A stretch of 59,270 bases of DNA, taken from contig SAUG01000184.1 in assembly GCA_011316305.1 (NCBI GenBank), positions 1-59,270 of the forward strand, in the 5' to 3' direction. This DNA comes from Rusavskia elegans (lineage: Eukaryota; Ascomycota; Lecanoromycetes; Teloschistales; Teloschistaceae). The notes beneath the pieces are model-generated. The model did not search any database. It was not told where the DNA came from and saw only the letters and a list, made by a program, of their open reading frames with translations. The translations under genes were made by a program, and so were the position numbers. Shown in pieces: positions 13,450-25,962 of this stretch; position 1 is the stretch's first letter, and the number at the start of each line of letters is the position of its first letter.

Positions 13450-13825
13450 GACTGACCGTCGGGTCGGGTTTCGAACTCGGATTAAAAAAACCGACCCGAT
13501 TCGAATCGGTTTCGACTTTTTTAGATACCGATCCGAATCGGTTCCGATTTTTCTAAATATTAACTCGATTTAATTCCGGGTTAAATCCGGATTCCCGGAT
13601 TCGATCTATTAAAACCGCTAAATTCTAGTATAAAAGTATAATTTTAATATTAAAATATAATTCTTTTTTTAGATTAAATGAAATTATCTTAATATACTTT
13701 TTATTTAATATTTATATAATAATATATATAGATAATATATTCTTTCTAGATTATTTTTTCTCGGTCTATATAACTAATTAGATAGTTTAATATTTTTCTT
13801 TATATTTTTATTTTGATCTTTTTTT
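13450..13825. mobile_element. MITE-like element copy d (partial)
   Basis: It starts GACTGACCGTCGGGTCGGGTTTCG after a TA. It contains the blocks of copy a (3914-4305) in reverse order, including the ttctagtataaaagtata segment near 13624. The distal terminus was not found; repeat beta copy 2 interrupts or follows it at 13837. Confidence 0.45.
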
Positions 13826-14293
13826 ATATTTTTATTCCCTTTTAGGAGGTTTTTGTCTGGGGTTATATTGAGTTTTTATATATATATATATATTTTATTA
13901 ACGTTATATACGGCAACGATTGTTGTATTTACGTATAAAGAAATTTTTACAGTTAAAATTCGTTAGGCAAGATTTACAGCGCAGTTAATTACTTCTATTT
14001 AACTATTTCCTTTTTTATTTAATTACGAATCCTCTACTATTCCTTCCTCGACGTTATATAAAATTATCAGCTTCTAATATCTCCGCTATATCTATCTACT
14101 ATACTGCGAAGTATTTATTTATAGTCCTCGCCTCGGCTATATCTATTATTTAATCAATATCTAAACGTTCCGCTAAACTATTAGTGTACTTTTTAGTCTA
14201 TATAGTTTTAAAAAGGTCGCTATATAGTACGCTAGCTACTATAGCTAGAAACTTTACCCGGTCGATTAAATTAAAGGGGGGTAGAGAAGTCGG

Positions 14294-17200
14294 TATTACG
14301 TCCGCGACTCTATAGAGGTTCTATAGAAGGATTGGTTAAATAGGCGAGCCTAATTATCTATAGCCGTATATAGCCGATATAGCCGCCTCTCTAGACGGGA
14401 TTTTTAGTAAATAGCTACCTATCGGTTTTTACGGCTATTTTTACTATATATATCGCTTATTATTCCTATAGATAGTTTCTTTTATTAATTATTAATATAA
14501 TTATTAAATACGTCTCTACTATTCTCTTTTTAATTATTTTATAATAAAGATACCTTATAATATTATATCCGTACTTCTACGGCTATATAAAATTAGTTAT
14601 AATAATTTATATTAGGATTCCCTTACTATTTAGTAGCTCGGACTATATCTATAGCTATAGCTAGACTCGAGCGTAATACCTTCTAATATATAGGGATATT
14701 ATATTTTAATAATTTACTATATTAGTTTTATTATCCTAATCTATAGATCGAAGCGATACTATTAAAGTAGTAATACTAAATATCTATAAAAGAAATAAAG
14801 AATCTTTAAAGCTATAGATTATTTAGATAAGTATCTATTTCGTATTATATATAAACTAGTTTTTAAATAAAATAATTAAGGTTCTATTTATAATATTATA
14901 TCTAGAAGGGGCTACTTTTAATTAGGTATAGCCTCGAGTAGAAGATTATCTTAATAACCTAAAAGGATAGAGAGAAGATAAGATATTATAGATCTTCTAT
15001 ACCTTCGGTAATTTTATTATAGCTATAAAAAAAACCTTCGGAGATAATAATAAAGATAGGATAATAGAAAAAAGACTAATAGTTCTAAAATAGTAAAAGT
15101 CGGTAGCTATCTATACTATTTAGTTTAGAATATTAGTTTATAAAATAGATTAGAAAGACTTAGTTCTAAAAATCTATTTCTATAAAGGATTTTATATAAA
15201 AGTTAAAAAAATTATAGTAATAATCGAAAAACTAGATTTATTAATAGATCTTATTAAATTTATAATAAAGATTAATACTAGATAGTATAAAATATATTTA
15301 AATAAATAGGCGCTTAGTAAAATAAGACCTATTAAAAGAAAGCCTAGAGGAAACCTAATAGAACTCGATACTACTAAAATTAAAAATTTAAGAATTAAAA
15401 TTTATTATTTATTTAGAAAAATAGAATATTTTAAAAAGAATTACCTAATTAAAGAAATAATTAAAATAACTAAAAACTTTTTTAAAATAATAGAAGAATT
15501 ATCTTATAAATATATAGTAAAAAGCTGGTTAGCCTGCTATAATAATACTTACCCTATTTATCTATCGGATAAAAAAGGGATAGGATATTACTTTAAAAAA
15601 CTAAAAAAAGTATAGAAAATAAAACTAATAATCGATTTTAAATTATATAAAACCGAAAAACCCCTTATAGTAGTATTTAGGATTAAAATCGGAAGTTAAC
15701 TAATAATAGCTCTTATAAATAGAAAGGAAGATAATAAAGTTATAAAAGGATTCTATAATAAAATTAAAAGATATTTCTATAGATAAATAATAAAAGATAA
15801 TAGAATCTTCGATATTAAAGTTAAAATAAAAAATAGATTAATTAGAACGATAAGTTTTACTATTATTAAAAGTTAGAGGAGTTATATTATCCTAGAAAAT
15901 AAGTAGAAAATTTCGATTTTAAAAAAACTAATAAAAAAAAGTACTATAGATAAAAAAATAGAACTATAAATAATTTATTTACTAGCCTATAAAAACCTTT
16001 TATATAAAGAAATAGACGCCGTTTTAGTAATAAATTACGACGATATTATAGAATTAAATAAAAGCTTTAAAAAAGGCGGAGAAGTTTAGGATACGAAAAT
16101 TTAAAAAGAATATTACTATTTTCTCTAGTAATTTACTAAAAAATATAATAAAAGTAGAAAAATAATTTAATAGCTCTAGATAAACTATATTAGAAGAATA
16201 TACTAGGATATAGTTAAAACTATAGATAAAATCGAATACTATAAACTAAATTAAATAGACTAGAATAAAAGAATACCGGATCCGGTATTTAGTATATAAT
16301 CTAGAAATAAAGAATTCGATTAGTATCCGTCCTTATTATTTTAGAATAGAATAGTCGCTAAGGAATAAAATTTAGTAGAGCTATTAAAAGAGCCGGAAAT
16401 AATTTATAATATAGATATATAAACTATTAAAAAAAGTAAAGGCGAAGAAACCTTTAACTAGATCTTTTTTAGATATCTATACTTTCTATAGGTTAAAAGA
16501 AATTAAAATCTCTTAAAAATTAATCTAGATTATCCGAACTAAAACTAGGTATTAATTTAATAGAAGCTTTTTATATAGCTAGTATAAAATAAATAGAAGA
16601 GTAAAACGCGACGGGATTATTAAATTTATTAAACCGAAATAATACGCGTTACTCCTAAATAATAAGATTATTTTTATATTTATTTAAAGCGCGATAATAG
16701 GTAATAAAATACTTTTACTTACTAAAGAGCCGACGGAAATCTAACTCCTAAACTAAGCGCTTATTATAAATTTTTTTTTCGGAATTAAAAAAAGATTCGA
16801 TATAATAACGAGCTTCGGAATATTTATTAAAAATACTAATAATATTAGAACGAAGTTTATTTTTTTTATCTTTAAGATACTTCCTTATAAAGGTTAGTAA
16901 AATAAAAAAAAAATAAAAAAATAATATATAGGTAGTATTAGATATTAAAAGATTATATAATTTCTAAGCCCGAGTATATTTACTATAAATATTACTACTA
17001 ACCTCGACTTTATATTCTTTCGAAGGATTATAGGTATATAGAAAATAAAGAAAAGGTATTATAACTCCTTTTAACTAAATATAATAAAAGAATTTTAACC
17101 GGTTTTTTCGCCGAGAATATATAGTAAAGATATCGAGAAGTAGAAAAGAGAAAAAAAAAAAAAAAAGGAAAATACTCTTTTTATACCCCGTAGAGAGATT

Positions 17201-17644
17201 ATACGCTAGGTAAAAAGTAATATAGAGAAGGCTATATTACGTCCGCGATTCTATAGAAATTCTATAGAAGGATTAGTTAAGTAAACGAGTATAATTATCT
17301 ATAGCCGTATATAGCCGATATAGCTATCTTTCTAGATAGGATTTTTAGTAGACAGCTATCTATCGGCTTTTATAGCTATTTTTACTATATATATCGTTTA
17401 TTATTCCTATAGATAGTTCCTTTTATTAGTCGTTAATATAATTATTAAATACGTTTTTACTATTTTCTTTTTAATTACCTTATAATAAAGATATCTTATA
17501 ATATTATAACCGTACTTCTGCGGCTATATAGAATTAGTTATAATAACCTATATTAGGACTCCTTTACTATTTAGTAGCTCGGACTACGTCTACGGTTGTA
17601 GCTAGGCTCAAGCGTAACGCCCTCTGATATACAGGGACGTTACA
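14294..17644 (+). mobile_element. Complete gag-only LTR retrotransposon (3.35 kb)
   Basis: Two 410-bp LTRs (14294-14703 and 17235-17644) in the same orientation begin TATTACGTCC and the right one ends GGGACGTTACA. The element is flanked by a perfect 5-bp target duplication GTCGG at 14289-14293 and 17645-17649, the clearest boundaries in the left block. The 2531-bp interior carries one long gag-like frame and no recognisable protease, reverse transcriptase or integrase. It would have needed enzymes in trans, possibly from the pol-bearing relative at 57460. Confidence 0.85.
14704..17234 (+). pseudogene. Ty3/gypsy-type gag pseudogene with decayed CCHC knuckle
   Basis: The plus strand reads as a gag-like protein if TAG/TAA are treated as former CAG, CAA or TGG. 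At about 15388-15430 the residues YYLFRKIEYFKKNY occupy the spacing of a CX2CX4HX4C zinc knuckle; tyrosines and a phenylalanine stand at the Cys and His positions, as expected from RIP. Upstream sequence resembles the capsid segment of fungal chromovirus gag proteins. The second half (about 16100-17230) continues in a gag-like manner but matches nothing I know. Not functional. Confidence 0.6.
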
Positions 17645-18113
17645 GTCGGATAGCGCGTTTTAAAAGCAGTAAGGAAACTATTTATATCGAAGTTAGAATA
17701 GCTTGCTCTAGCTACTACGAGATTGTCGATATCCGCGAAGGTAGATATAGTTATTACGGATATAGTAAAATACTATTATCTAAATTAATTACGGTATAGC
17801 TATTACGGGAATATATACGTACGTAAAAGATTTTAGGCTTATATTACTAGTAAAAGAAAAAGAAACGATAACTGCTAGATATACTTATCTATGAAAATTT
17901 CTATATTAAGTTATCGATAGAAGGATACGTTATATTATTAAATAGATTTTAATTAAAAGTTCTATAGAAACAATCGTTATTTATATTAACTAAACTAGGA
18001 TATAAATTCTGCTACCGTATATTTAATGCTGGTATATTAACGTTTGATTTACTTCCCGAACCATTGGTTTACCGGGTACCAAAATCAAAACAAATTAACT
18101 AAATATTTTTATT

Positions 18114-20346
18114 ATTATCTACTTTCGATTTCTTTTCTATATCTTTATTCTGACTATTAAAATTAATATTTCTAGCTAAATTTTTATGATTTCTAAATTT
18201 AATATTATTCTATATAGAAGGATACCTTCCTACTATCTAAATCTTTTTATTAACTTTAACGATATTATCGCTATTTTTATTCTCTTTTCTATAAAAAAAT
18301 TTAATATATTTATTAATTGTATTCCCGCTATAACTAAATTTTTTAAAAATACTATCTATTTATTTAGAGAATCTAGAATTCTAGCAGATTAAAGTTTTTA
18401 AAAGCCGATATAATAGATTACTCGTTATTAGATAAAATTAACGATTAGTATCGATTAGAGCTATATACTTTATTAAAATTACTTTATTCGGACTATTAAT
18501 AGCGATATTAGATTAGAGAAAATATTAGAAATAAATATTTTTCTAATAGATAGTTCTATTTATACTCAATATATTATTTTAATATATTACTTTATTTTAT
18601 TTCTTTTTTTTCTATTTAATAGGTATCGTATTTTCTATATTTTCTATAATAGTTTTAGTACGAAGATCGTTTTTATAATATTCTACTATATATTAACTGG
18701 TATTTGATATAGTATATATTACTTTATTATATTATTATAAATCTTTTTTTCGATTCTATAGTCTATTTTCTAATCTCTAGTATTCTATTATAAAACGGCC
18801 TTTATTTTTATATTTACGCTTTTTTAAAAATCTATTCCTTTAAATTTTTTAAGATATTTTTATATTATAATATAGTCTATACTCTTTTTTATAGAATTTA
18901 TATTCGGTATCGGACTACTTTTTACTATATTTATAATTCACGACTAATTTAGATTTTATAAATAGTAGTTTTGATATAAATATAGTAGATAGTATAATAA
19001 ATAATATAATAGAGTAATATAATTAGTAGCTATAGAATTATCTAAAGGTTCTATATATTATAGTAGTAGAATACGCTAGAAATTTATAGAAATATACGGG
19101 CTCGTTTAAAATTCTAACCCTTTAGCTTTAGTATAACCGACGATTATCTAAATATTTTTACTTTACAATTTAATCTTCTATAATTTAATATATAACTACT
19201 ATAATTAAAATATTAATATATTATATACTCTACCGTACTATATTATACTCTATTATAAATCTTTTATTTATTTCGTTTATCGCAGCTTAATATATAGTAC
19301 GTACGAGTTTAAATAGAAGTAATAAATTAAAGTAATATAATGAATTATATAATAATACTAAAACTATTTTAGATAAGAAATTAATTCCGTTCTATAAAAA
19401 TATAGCGAAGATTCGAGGAAATAGAATCGGGAATAGTAAAAGAAAAAGTAAAAGAAAGTTTTATAGTACTATAGTACCTGTAATATTCTAGTACAATATA
19501 TTTTAAATAATCTAGCTAAAAATCTATCGAAAGAAATTTAAATAAAAGCCTAGAACTATCGGTTTTTAAAAAATCTATAGATATTAGAAAAGCTTCGAAC
19601 CTTTTATTTCTAAAGTATCTTTCGCTAGATTATAATACCAAATCTTTATCGATATCGCTACTATATATATATAAAAGGATCGATAGAATATAAAGTATAG
19701 TATTAGTAGTTCTATAGAATATAATAGAAGGATATATAATTATTTATCTATTAAATAAATATATTATATTATTATATTATTATATATATCCGACTATATT
19801 TATTTTTTATAGATTATTTACTAGCCGTAATTTATAACAAGCGTATTACTATTTGGTAAAATAACGTCTAGTTTATTAAAAGGTTAATATAGAATCTAGA
19901 AATATAGCCGAGAATATAATAATAGCTAATTAATTATAAATTCTAAAAGATTAAAAGTTCTAGAAAAAAGATATATATCTATAAAATTATTTTAGAAAAA
20001 ATAATACTATTTATATAATACTAGTATATTAACTAGTATTAAATAGAATATATTACTATTTTATATTATCTATAATTACCTTTCTATTCGACTATTTCAT
20101 AATATTATAAATCGAATCGATTTAAATTCCCGTCGGTTTCTATTTTATAATCCGATTTGACTTTCGATTCTAATATTAGAAACTAACCTGAACTAATTAA
20201 TAAATCGGGTTAAACCGATTTACTAAAATTCGGATCAGATTTTCGAAATACCGAGAGAAATCTATATCGAAATAACCAATCTATTAATAGTATTGATTCG
20301 ATTTATAAAACGGGATAAGAAAACTAATATAATAAATTATTTTTAA
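18114..20346. other. RIP-mutated DNA, no element identified
   Basis: AT-rich, CpA-depleted sequence without LTRs or recognisable coding motifs. A 68-codon open stretch at 18186-18392 may be a relic, but it matches nothing I recognise. A CpG-rich patch near 20105-20275 (cggatcagattttcgaaat and similar) resembles the interior of the MITE-like elements, without clear ends. Confidence 0.5.
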
Positions 20347-21249
20347 TATAATATTTCTATATATTAGAAAATAATATATTCGATTCTAACTATAGTTATA
20401 GACGTAGTCCGAACTATTAAAAATTATTATTACTAATTCTAGATAACTTTAAAAATTTATTTATAAATTTATAAAACGTCTTCGTTATTTAAATTAAGAA
20501 TCGTAATCGGGAAACACTATAGAAAATACTAAAAAATACTACTATTATTACTAAAAAATACTATTATCTAATAGAATATAGATTACTCGTATTAATTAAT
20601 TAGAAAATACTAATCTATAGAATAAATCTTTAGCGTATATAATATTTAGTACTATATATATTTCTAGTAGTTAAAGTTTAATTTAATTAATATAATAAAG
20701 ATCTCTTTCCTTTAATATTATTTTCTACTATTTCTATCGGTCTAAATCTTCTTTATCGGCCTAAATTATTAATTAAAAAATATGATAATTTTAGTATTAC
20801 TCTTTTAGATATAGAGTATCCGAGTCTACTATTTATAATATATTATTACCCAGAGCTAACCTTTAGTATTAATAGATCCTATTACCCCGTACAAAAAATA
20901 ATAAATAATTATTCTAAATTCTTTCTTTTTTAATATTATTATCTACTATTTCTACTATTATTATAGCCTTTTAAATATAGTTTCTATCTTTTCCTACTAA
21001 TATAAGATATAATATATTCGATAACCTTATTATCGCCGTTAATACTTTTACTAAAAGGGAAAGCTATATAGTATAAAAAATAAATATAAAGAAAGATTTT
21101 ACTAGTAAAAAAAAATTATTGAAATCTATTTTATTTATACTAAATCAGATATAATTAAAAGATATAATAAAAACCGTAATATAGCTAGTAACCGATATAA
21201 TTACTACTAGAAGGCCGCGGCGGTCTATAAAAAAATCTATAATATATAG

Positions 21250-22480
21250 AAATTATATTTAATTAAAAATTTTTAGTCCGAATATAAACTAGTAGATTTT
21301 AAAAACTTTACTATTTATTATCGTATTAATATAAGTTTCGAAACTTATAGAAATTATATATTAACAGATATAATAAACTAATATATTTAATTAGATTTTC
21401 GATTTCTTTCGTAATAAAATAAAAAAAAAAGAACTAATATTTTTTTTATTAAAGTTTAGAATATCTATAATACTAAATCTACTATTAAAAAAAAAGCTTT
21501 TTACGGATTTATATTTATATAAATTCTACTAATAATATTCTTTAGAAAAAAGAATATAAAGAAATAAATTTTTAAAGTTTATAAAAATCGCTATAGCTAA
21601 CTAATATCTCTCTTTTTTATTAACCGGAAGATATTTAAACTACTAAAATAAAATTAATAAATCTTTATTATTAATTATATTTATAAAATTTATAAATTTA
21701 AACTGTTTTTCTATATCGTTTTCGAATATATATTAATAAAAATAAAATTTATTATCGCCTATATATTTATTTTCTATAAAAAAGAAAGAAACTACTTTTA
21801 ATTACTATTATAGGTTAAATTCTTTTATAATTAACTATAGATTCTAGATCCTAGTTTTTTTATTATCGATATAGAATAAGTTTTTACTAATATAATTTTT
21901 ATTATTTTTTCCGAAACTAATTATATTCTATATTTCTATTATATTAATAATAATATAAAAATTTAGATATATCGATATTTCCATTTTTAAATAGAAAGTA
22001 ATAAATTTATAACTATATAAAAGATAGTATATAACGTTCTATCGGAAGTAAAAGCCTATAAAAATTAAAAAACGCTGGAAACTAAATATAAATAAATATA
22101 TCCCGAATTTATTAACTATTATCTTACTATATAGCTAGATAAAAAGGCGGAAAAGTTCTACTACTACTATATAAACGAGCTTTTAAACTTTAGTATTATT
22201 ATTTCTAATAGCGTTAAAAAGATTTATATAAAATTAAAAGATCAGCTACTATTATCTATAGGTGATCTAGAAATAATAATTAAATAAAATAATAATTTTA
22301 TCAAATATTAGATTTTAGATTATAAGTTTACTATTATTAAATTCGCTTCTTCCGAAAATTTAATTTTAAAGTTATACGGATAGTATATAATAAAATCTTT
22401 AAATAATACTAGATAGTTAAAGATATTTCTAAAAATTAGAATTTCGGGAAATATAGCGGCTAGTATTATTTATTAATTGG
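21250..22480 (+). pseudogene. MULE transposase pseudogene
   Basis: Reading through RIP stops gives segments typical of the MULE DDE domain. First comes INYIYKIYKFKLFF (family LxDxTYKTNxxxxPL, catalytic Asp changed to Asn). Next is LDPSFFIIDIE followed by FSETNYILYFYYINNN (family xxPxxIxTDxxxxLxxAIxxxFPxxxHxLCxWHxxKN, second Asp kept). Last is SNSVKKIYIKLK (family TTNRVExxHxxLK). A TAG or TAA replaces W or Q at many places and at least one frame change is needed. It would have cut and pasted elements with these inverted repeats. Certainly inactive. Confidence 0.7.
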
Positions 22481-22728
22481 TTTTTTCTATAAATGTAAAA
22501 TTTAGAGGCTTTTTTTCTAAAATAATAATACTAGTATTTTTAAAATAAGTAACTATTATAGATACTAGTAGTGCTAGCGAGATCTATATTATAGTCTACG
22601 ATATAAAATTTAACTAATAAATAGTTTTTTGTACTATACGATTAATATTACTAATAAAAAAAGAATAAAAATAAATTAGGGTTTTTTTAGAAAAACTAGT
22701 ATTATTAATATTAATCTATTAATATATA

Positions 22729-22884
22729 GACTGGCCACTTCGGTCCAAAGTAGCGACCCGAATTCGCGATAAACGTGGCTAACGCGTTAAAATTACTAGT
22801 TAAAGTTAGTCTTCTTCCTAATACGATTAGAAACTCGGGTCGATTCCTCCGATCCGGGTTCGAAACCCGACAAAACGGCCAGAC
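22729..22884. mobile_element. MITE-like element (copy b, 156 bp) nested in MULE1
   Basis: GACTGGCCACTTCGG at the left and AACGGCCAGAC at the right form inverted termini, with TA on both sides. It is much less RIP-mutated than its host: it keeps TpG and CpA in gataaacgtggctaacg. That suggests a later arrival or escape through its short length. No coding capacity. Confidence 0.65.
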
Positions 22885-24355
22885 TATTAATATATAATAT
22901 TCTCTCTCTTTCTAATACCGAAATTATAGCTATTTATATTTGAAAAGATAGAAATATAGCTGGAAATATATCTATATATAACAATAATAGTAATAATAAT
23001 AATAATAAAAAAATCTATAAAGTTAATATAGAAGCTTTTAAAAAATAGTAAAAAAAGATTTAATAAAGCCTTTTATTTAACTATTAACGATTTTTTTAGT
23101 AATAATTTTTTTTAATAAAACTATTATTTTAGAACTTTTCTATATTAGTAATTCCCTATATATTTAAAGTAAAAGAAAGTTAAAAGAATTTATTAAAACG
23201 AATATAGCTATTTAAAAATAATAGATATTCGAAAACTCTTTTAATAGATTTCTATTTTTATTTTAATTTATTAAAGCTAGGATTTATAATAGAAAGGAAT
23301 GATATATTAGATAATAGCGTATCTATTATAGAACTAAATTAGTTAAACGTATTCGTAATATAATTAGGAAAAAAGATCGAGGAAGAATTATATAAGAAAA
23401 AAGAGCTATAATATAAAATATAATATAATATATAATATAAAAGACCGTATAAAGAATTATATAAACTATATAAAATCGAAAAAAAAAAACTTTAAATCTT
23501 TTTAGAATTTTCAAAATCTTTCTACTAATAATAATAAATAGCTATTATCTCTAATATAAAGCCGAAGAAATCGCGAAAATTAAGAAAATTAAAAAGGTTA
23601 TATAAAAAGATTATAAAATAAAGTTAAAAGAATTAGTAAATAATTTCGATATTTTAATATTATTATATATAATAATAGCGAATTTAAAGAAATATAATAT
23701 ATTTTTATAAATAATAATAAAATAAACGATTAGAAAATTATAAAGCGAGGCTAATAAATAAAAAAAAAGTCGATAAAATAGTTATAAATAAAAATAAAAA
23801 GATATTAAACAATAATATAATATATAAATAAAAGTTTCTAAATATATAGATTTTAATATTCTATAATAATTAAATAAAATAGCTATTCAGCTTTTACGTA
23901 GCGAAAATAAATATATATAAATAAAAATTAAAACTAAAATTATTATATTCGATAAAAATAATAAATTAGAAAAAATAGCGGAATAGTAATTTAATATTCC
24001 GATTAATTAAATTACGTTAAATAAATATAGTATTTTATAATAATCTCTACAATATTATTTAGTATCTCTAATAGCACTTTTTAGTAATAGTATAATGCCT
24101 CCCGATTACGGTCCTAAAGTAATTATTAAAGATATATAAAGCGGTATTTTAGTAATTATATTAGTAACTAACGAGAAAAGCTATCTATTTGGTATAAAGA
24201 GCGATATATATAGTAACAAGGCTAATATATCCGATAGGGCCGATCTACTAAATAGAAGCGGCTCTATAATACTAGCGATTCTAATTGGACTGAACTATTA
24301 GTTCGTTTATCTAATTAATAAACGTAAATATTTCTATTGAATTATAGACGTCATA

Positions 24356-25320
24356 ATTTAATATATTAGTTAAATTTATTTCAGATAAAAAAAATAAATT
24401 AAATATATAGTAAATATTGTATAATAATATATTATATTCCTTGGAACTGAATATAGAAATATTTAATTCGAATTTAAACTGAACGAATTCGAATTGAAAT
24501 TAAATCGAATTATTTATATATCGATTTAATCTTTTTCGATTCAAGCTAGATTCGAATCCGAATTTACGAAAAGTAGTTATTTTTAAATTTATTTTTAGAA
24601 AATCTAATATAGACGTTAAAGTGATTTGATTAATATTATTTCTAATTTTAATATATTTTAAAATATTATATAAATTTATATAAGTATATTAAACGCCTAT
24701 ACTAGCGCGGTTACTAATTAATCTATTTTTTAAATAGATTATATCCGCGAAAACTCGTTTATATTCCAATTTTTTTCTAATTTAGTTAGAAGTAAATCGG
24801 ATTAAAAATTTTAAAACTCGATTCGATTTAATCTATTCCGAAATACATTTATATAAAATTCGATTTTGCCGTTTTAATATTTTTTATTTAGTTTATTATT
24901 ATTTTTTGACTATTATTATAATAAATCTAAATTTGAAATTTCTATTAACAATAAATAGATTATCTATTATATTTTCAAATTATATAAATTAAAATGAAAT
25001 TTAGTCATCGTTTCTATCGTAATCTATCAAATATAATAAAAATAGACTCGCGGTATAGTTCGTAGACCGCGACGGAAGTTTTTATTTAAAAAAAAAAATT
25101 AGACGTTAATATACGCGAATTTGATTATCGGCGGATAGCAATAAATAATACGGATTTATTTATCGAAAAAGGAAAATCTAATAAACTAATATAAAGATTA
25201 TAGAAAAGATTATATAATATTTTAGATAAATAGACGTACGTTTCGTGAAAATTTTCCAGAGCTAAAGATAATTGTATATCTGTTCGTTTCTGCAAATAGA
25301 TTTAACGATTCCAATTTTTT
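24356..25320. other. RIP-mutated DNA, no element identified
   Basis: AT-rich sequence with many ttcgaat-type words (24470-24860), reminiscent of MITE interiors but without clear termini. No gene was seen. Mutation density falls toward 25300, where CpA and TpG reappear. Confidence 0.5.
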
Positions 25321-25952
25321 AATAGATTGGCTACCGCCTGGCGCCAGTCGCCCCGAGCTTCCAGTACTAGCAGATTTTCGCCTTTATAGCGAGCATTGGA
25401 TTTCTATTATAAAGCGATGGCGCTATTCCACCACGTAGTAATAGTTCGGCGCGTTTTACGAAAACAATAGCTGGTTACCGCTGTGACCAAAACTTATATA
25501 AACCGTATATAGAATACTATAATCAAATATAATAGAAAAAAACGGATGTAACAGTCGGACGATAACAATACAGGAAACTTACTCCTTCGAAAACCCGGAA
25601 AACAGAATATTATACGATATTATATAGATACAGGGGACTATCAGTACGAGCTGTTAAACATCGTCATTTGGGGCGATAACATTCTGGATAATCTCCATTT
25701 TCCAACGACGATGAGCAGTAATTGACCGTTGATTTGCCAACGAAATAAGACAGACGTGAGTAACCGTTGTTCATCAAGCAAAGTAGAAGCAAACCTGCCA
25801 GTCCTCCAATATACGCAGATTTTGTTATAAATAGCAAGGCTCTTATATCCCAATACTGCTTCAACGTTCAAATGCCTGAAATGGCAGAGGTTTAGAGTTG
25901 ACTCGCGAGATACAAAGCTAACAGTAGAGAAAAGATACCAACGATAAACAAT
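25321..25952. other. Lightly mutated host-DNA remnant beside the 8.4-kb element
   Basis: Base composition here is close to that of the gene island, with ordinary CpA and TpG (for example ctaccgcctggcgccagtcg at 25331). A 106-codon open stretch on the minus strand (25641-25961) begins with TTG and shows no family features, so I do not call it a gene. The sequence was contiguous with 34366 onward before the element at 25963-34355 inserted. It is probably old intergenic DNA of the gene island. Confidence 0.6.
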
Positions 25953-25962
25953 CGCGATCAAG
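25953..25962 (+). repeat. Target-site duplication, left copy
   Basis: CGCGATCAAG directly precedes the left inverted repeat of the 8.4-kb element and is repeated exactly at 34356-34365 after the right one. Ten bases is within the 9-11 bp usual for Mutator-type transposition. Confidence 0.9.

Larger units (their letters stand above)
13837..18102 (+). mobile_element. Repeat 'beta', copy 2, split by an LTR retrotransposon
   Basis: The two halves, 13837-14293 and 17645-18102, join into a 910-bp copy of beta once the LTR element at 14294-17644 and its 5-bp GTCGG duplication are removed. The outer boundaries carry an 11-bp duplication, atatttttatt, at 13826-13836 and 18103-18113. The beta frame is on the minus strand and is interrupted by the LTR element, which therefore arrived later. 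Confidence 0.75.
20499..24113 (+). mobile_element. Mutator-like element MULE1 (3.6 kb)
   Basis: The left end aatcgtaatcgggaaacactat and the right end ataatgcctcccgattacggtc are inverted repeats of GACCGTAATCGGGAGGCACTAT after RIP. The same termini bound 25963-34355. Flanking 10-mers ttaaattaag (20489-20498) and ctaaagtaat (24114-24123) are an imperfect duplication with 7 of 10 positions equal. The interior encodes a decayed MULE-type transposase on the plus strand. Long terminal inverted repeats plus a 9-11 bp duplication is the known Mutator pattern. A MITE-like element is nested at 22729-22884. Confidence 0.8.
20347..24355 (-). repeat. Solo LTR (variant B) split by MULE1
   Basis: The parts at 20347-20498 and 24114-24355 together make one LTR of the variant-B type. 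The left part matches the tataatatttctatatatta...gacgtagtccgaac end and the right part the gcgatatatata...agacgtcata end. The MULE-like element sits between them, so the LTR is the older insertion. No matching interior lies on either side, so it is probably a solo LTR. Confidence 0.65.
1..25320. other. RIP-mutated AT-rich subtelomeric block (left)
   Basis: This stretch is very AT-rich and nearly lacks CpA and TpG, while CpG and GpC dinucleotides remain. That is the signature of RIP (CpA to TpA on both strands) acting on repeated DNA. It consists of nested, decayed transposons, described separately. Most reading frames carry TAG/TAA where CAG, CAA or TGG once stood. Short ORFs such as those at 12311-12529 and 18186-18392 are chance openings. 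No intact host gene was seen. Confidence 0.95.

Noticed and set aside
18186..18392. 68-codon open frame
   Set aside because: Parts (RRIPSYYLNLF) look protein-like, but there is no second copy or recognisable family here to support it as a gene. At most a relic of a transposon gene.
23326..23514. 62-codon minus-strand frame rich in I and Y
   Set aside because: It lies in the 3' region of MULE1, overlaps a TATAATATA-rich repeat and has no conserved frame in MULE2.
25641..25961. 106-codon minus-strand frame in the lightly mutated remnant
   Set aside because: It begins with TTG at the target duplication, overlaps another frame of similar quality and shows no domain or signal features.
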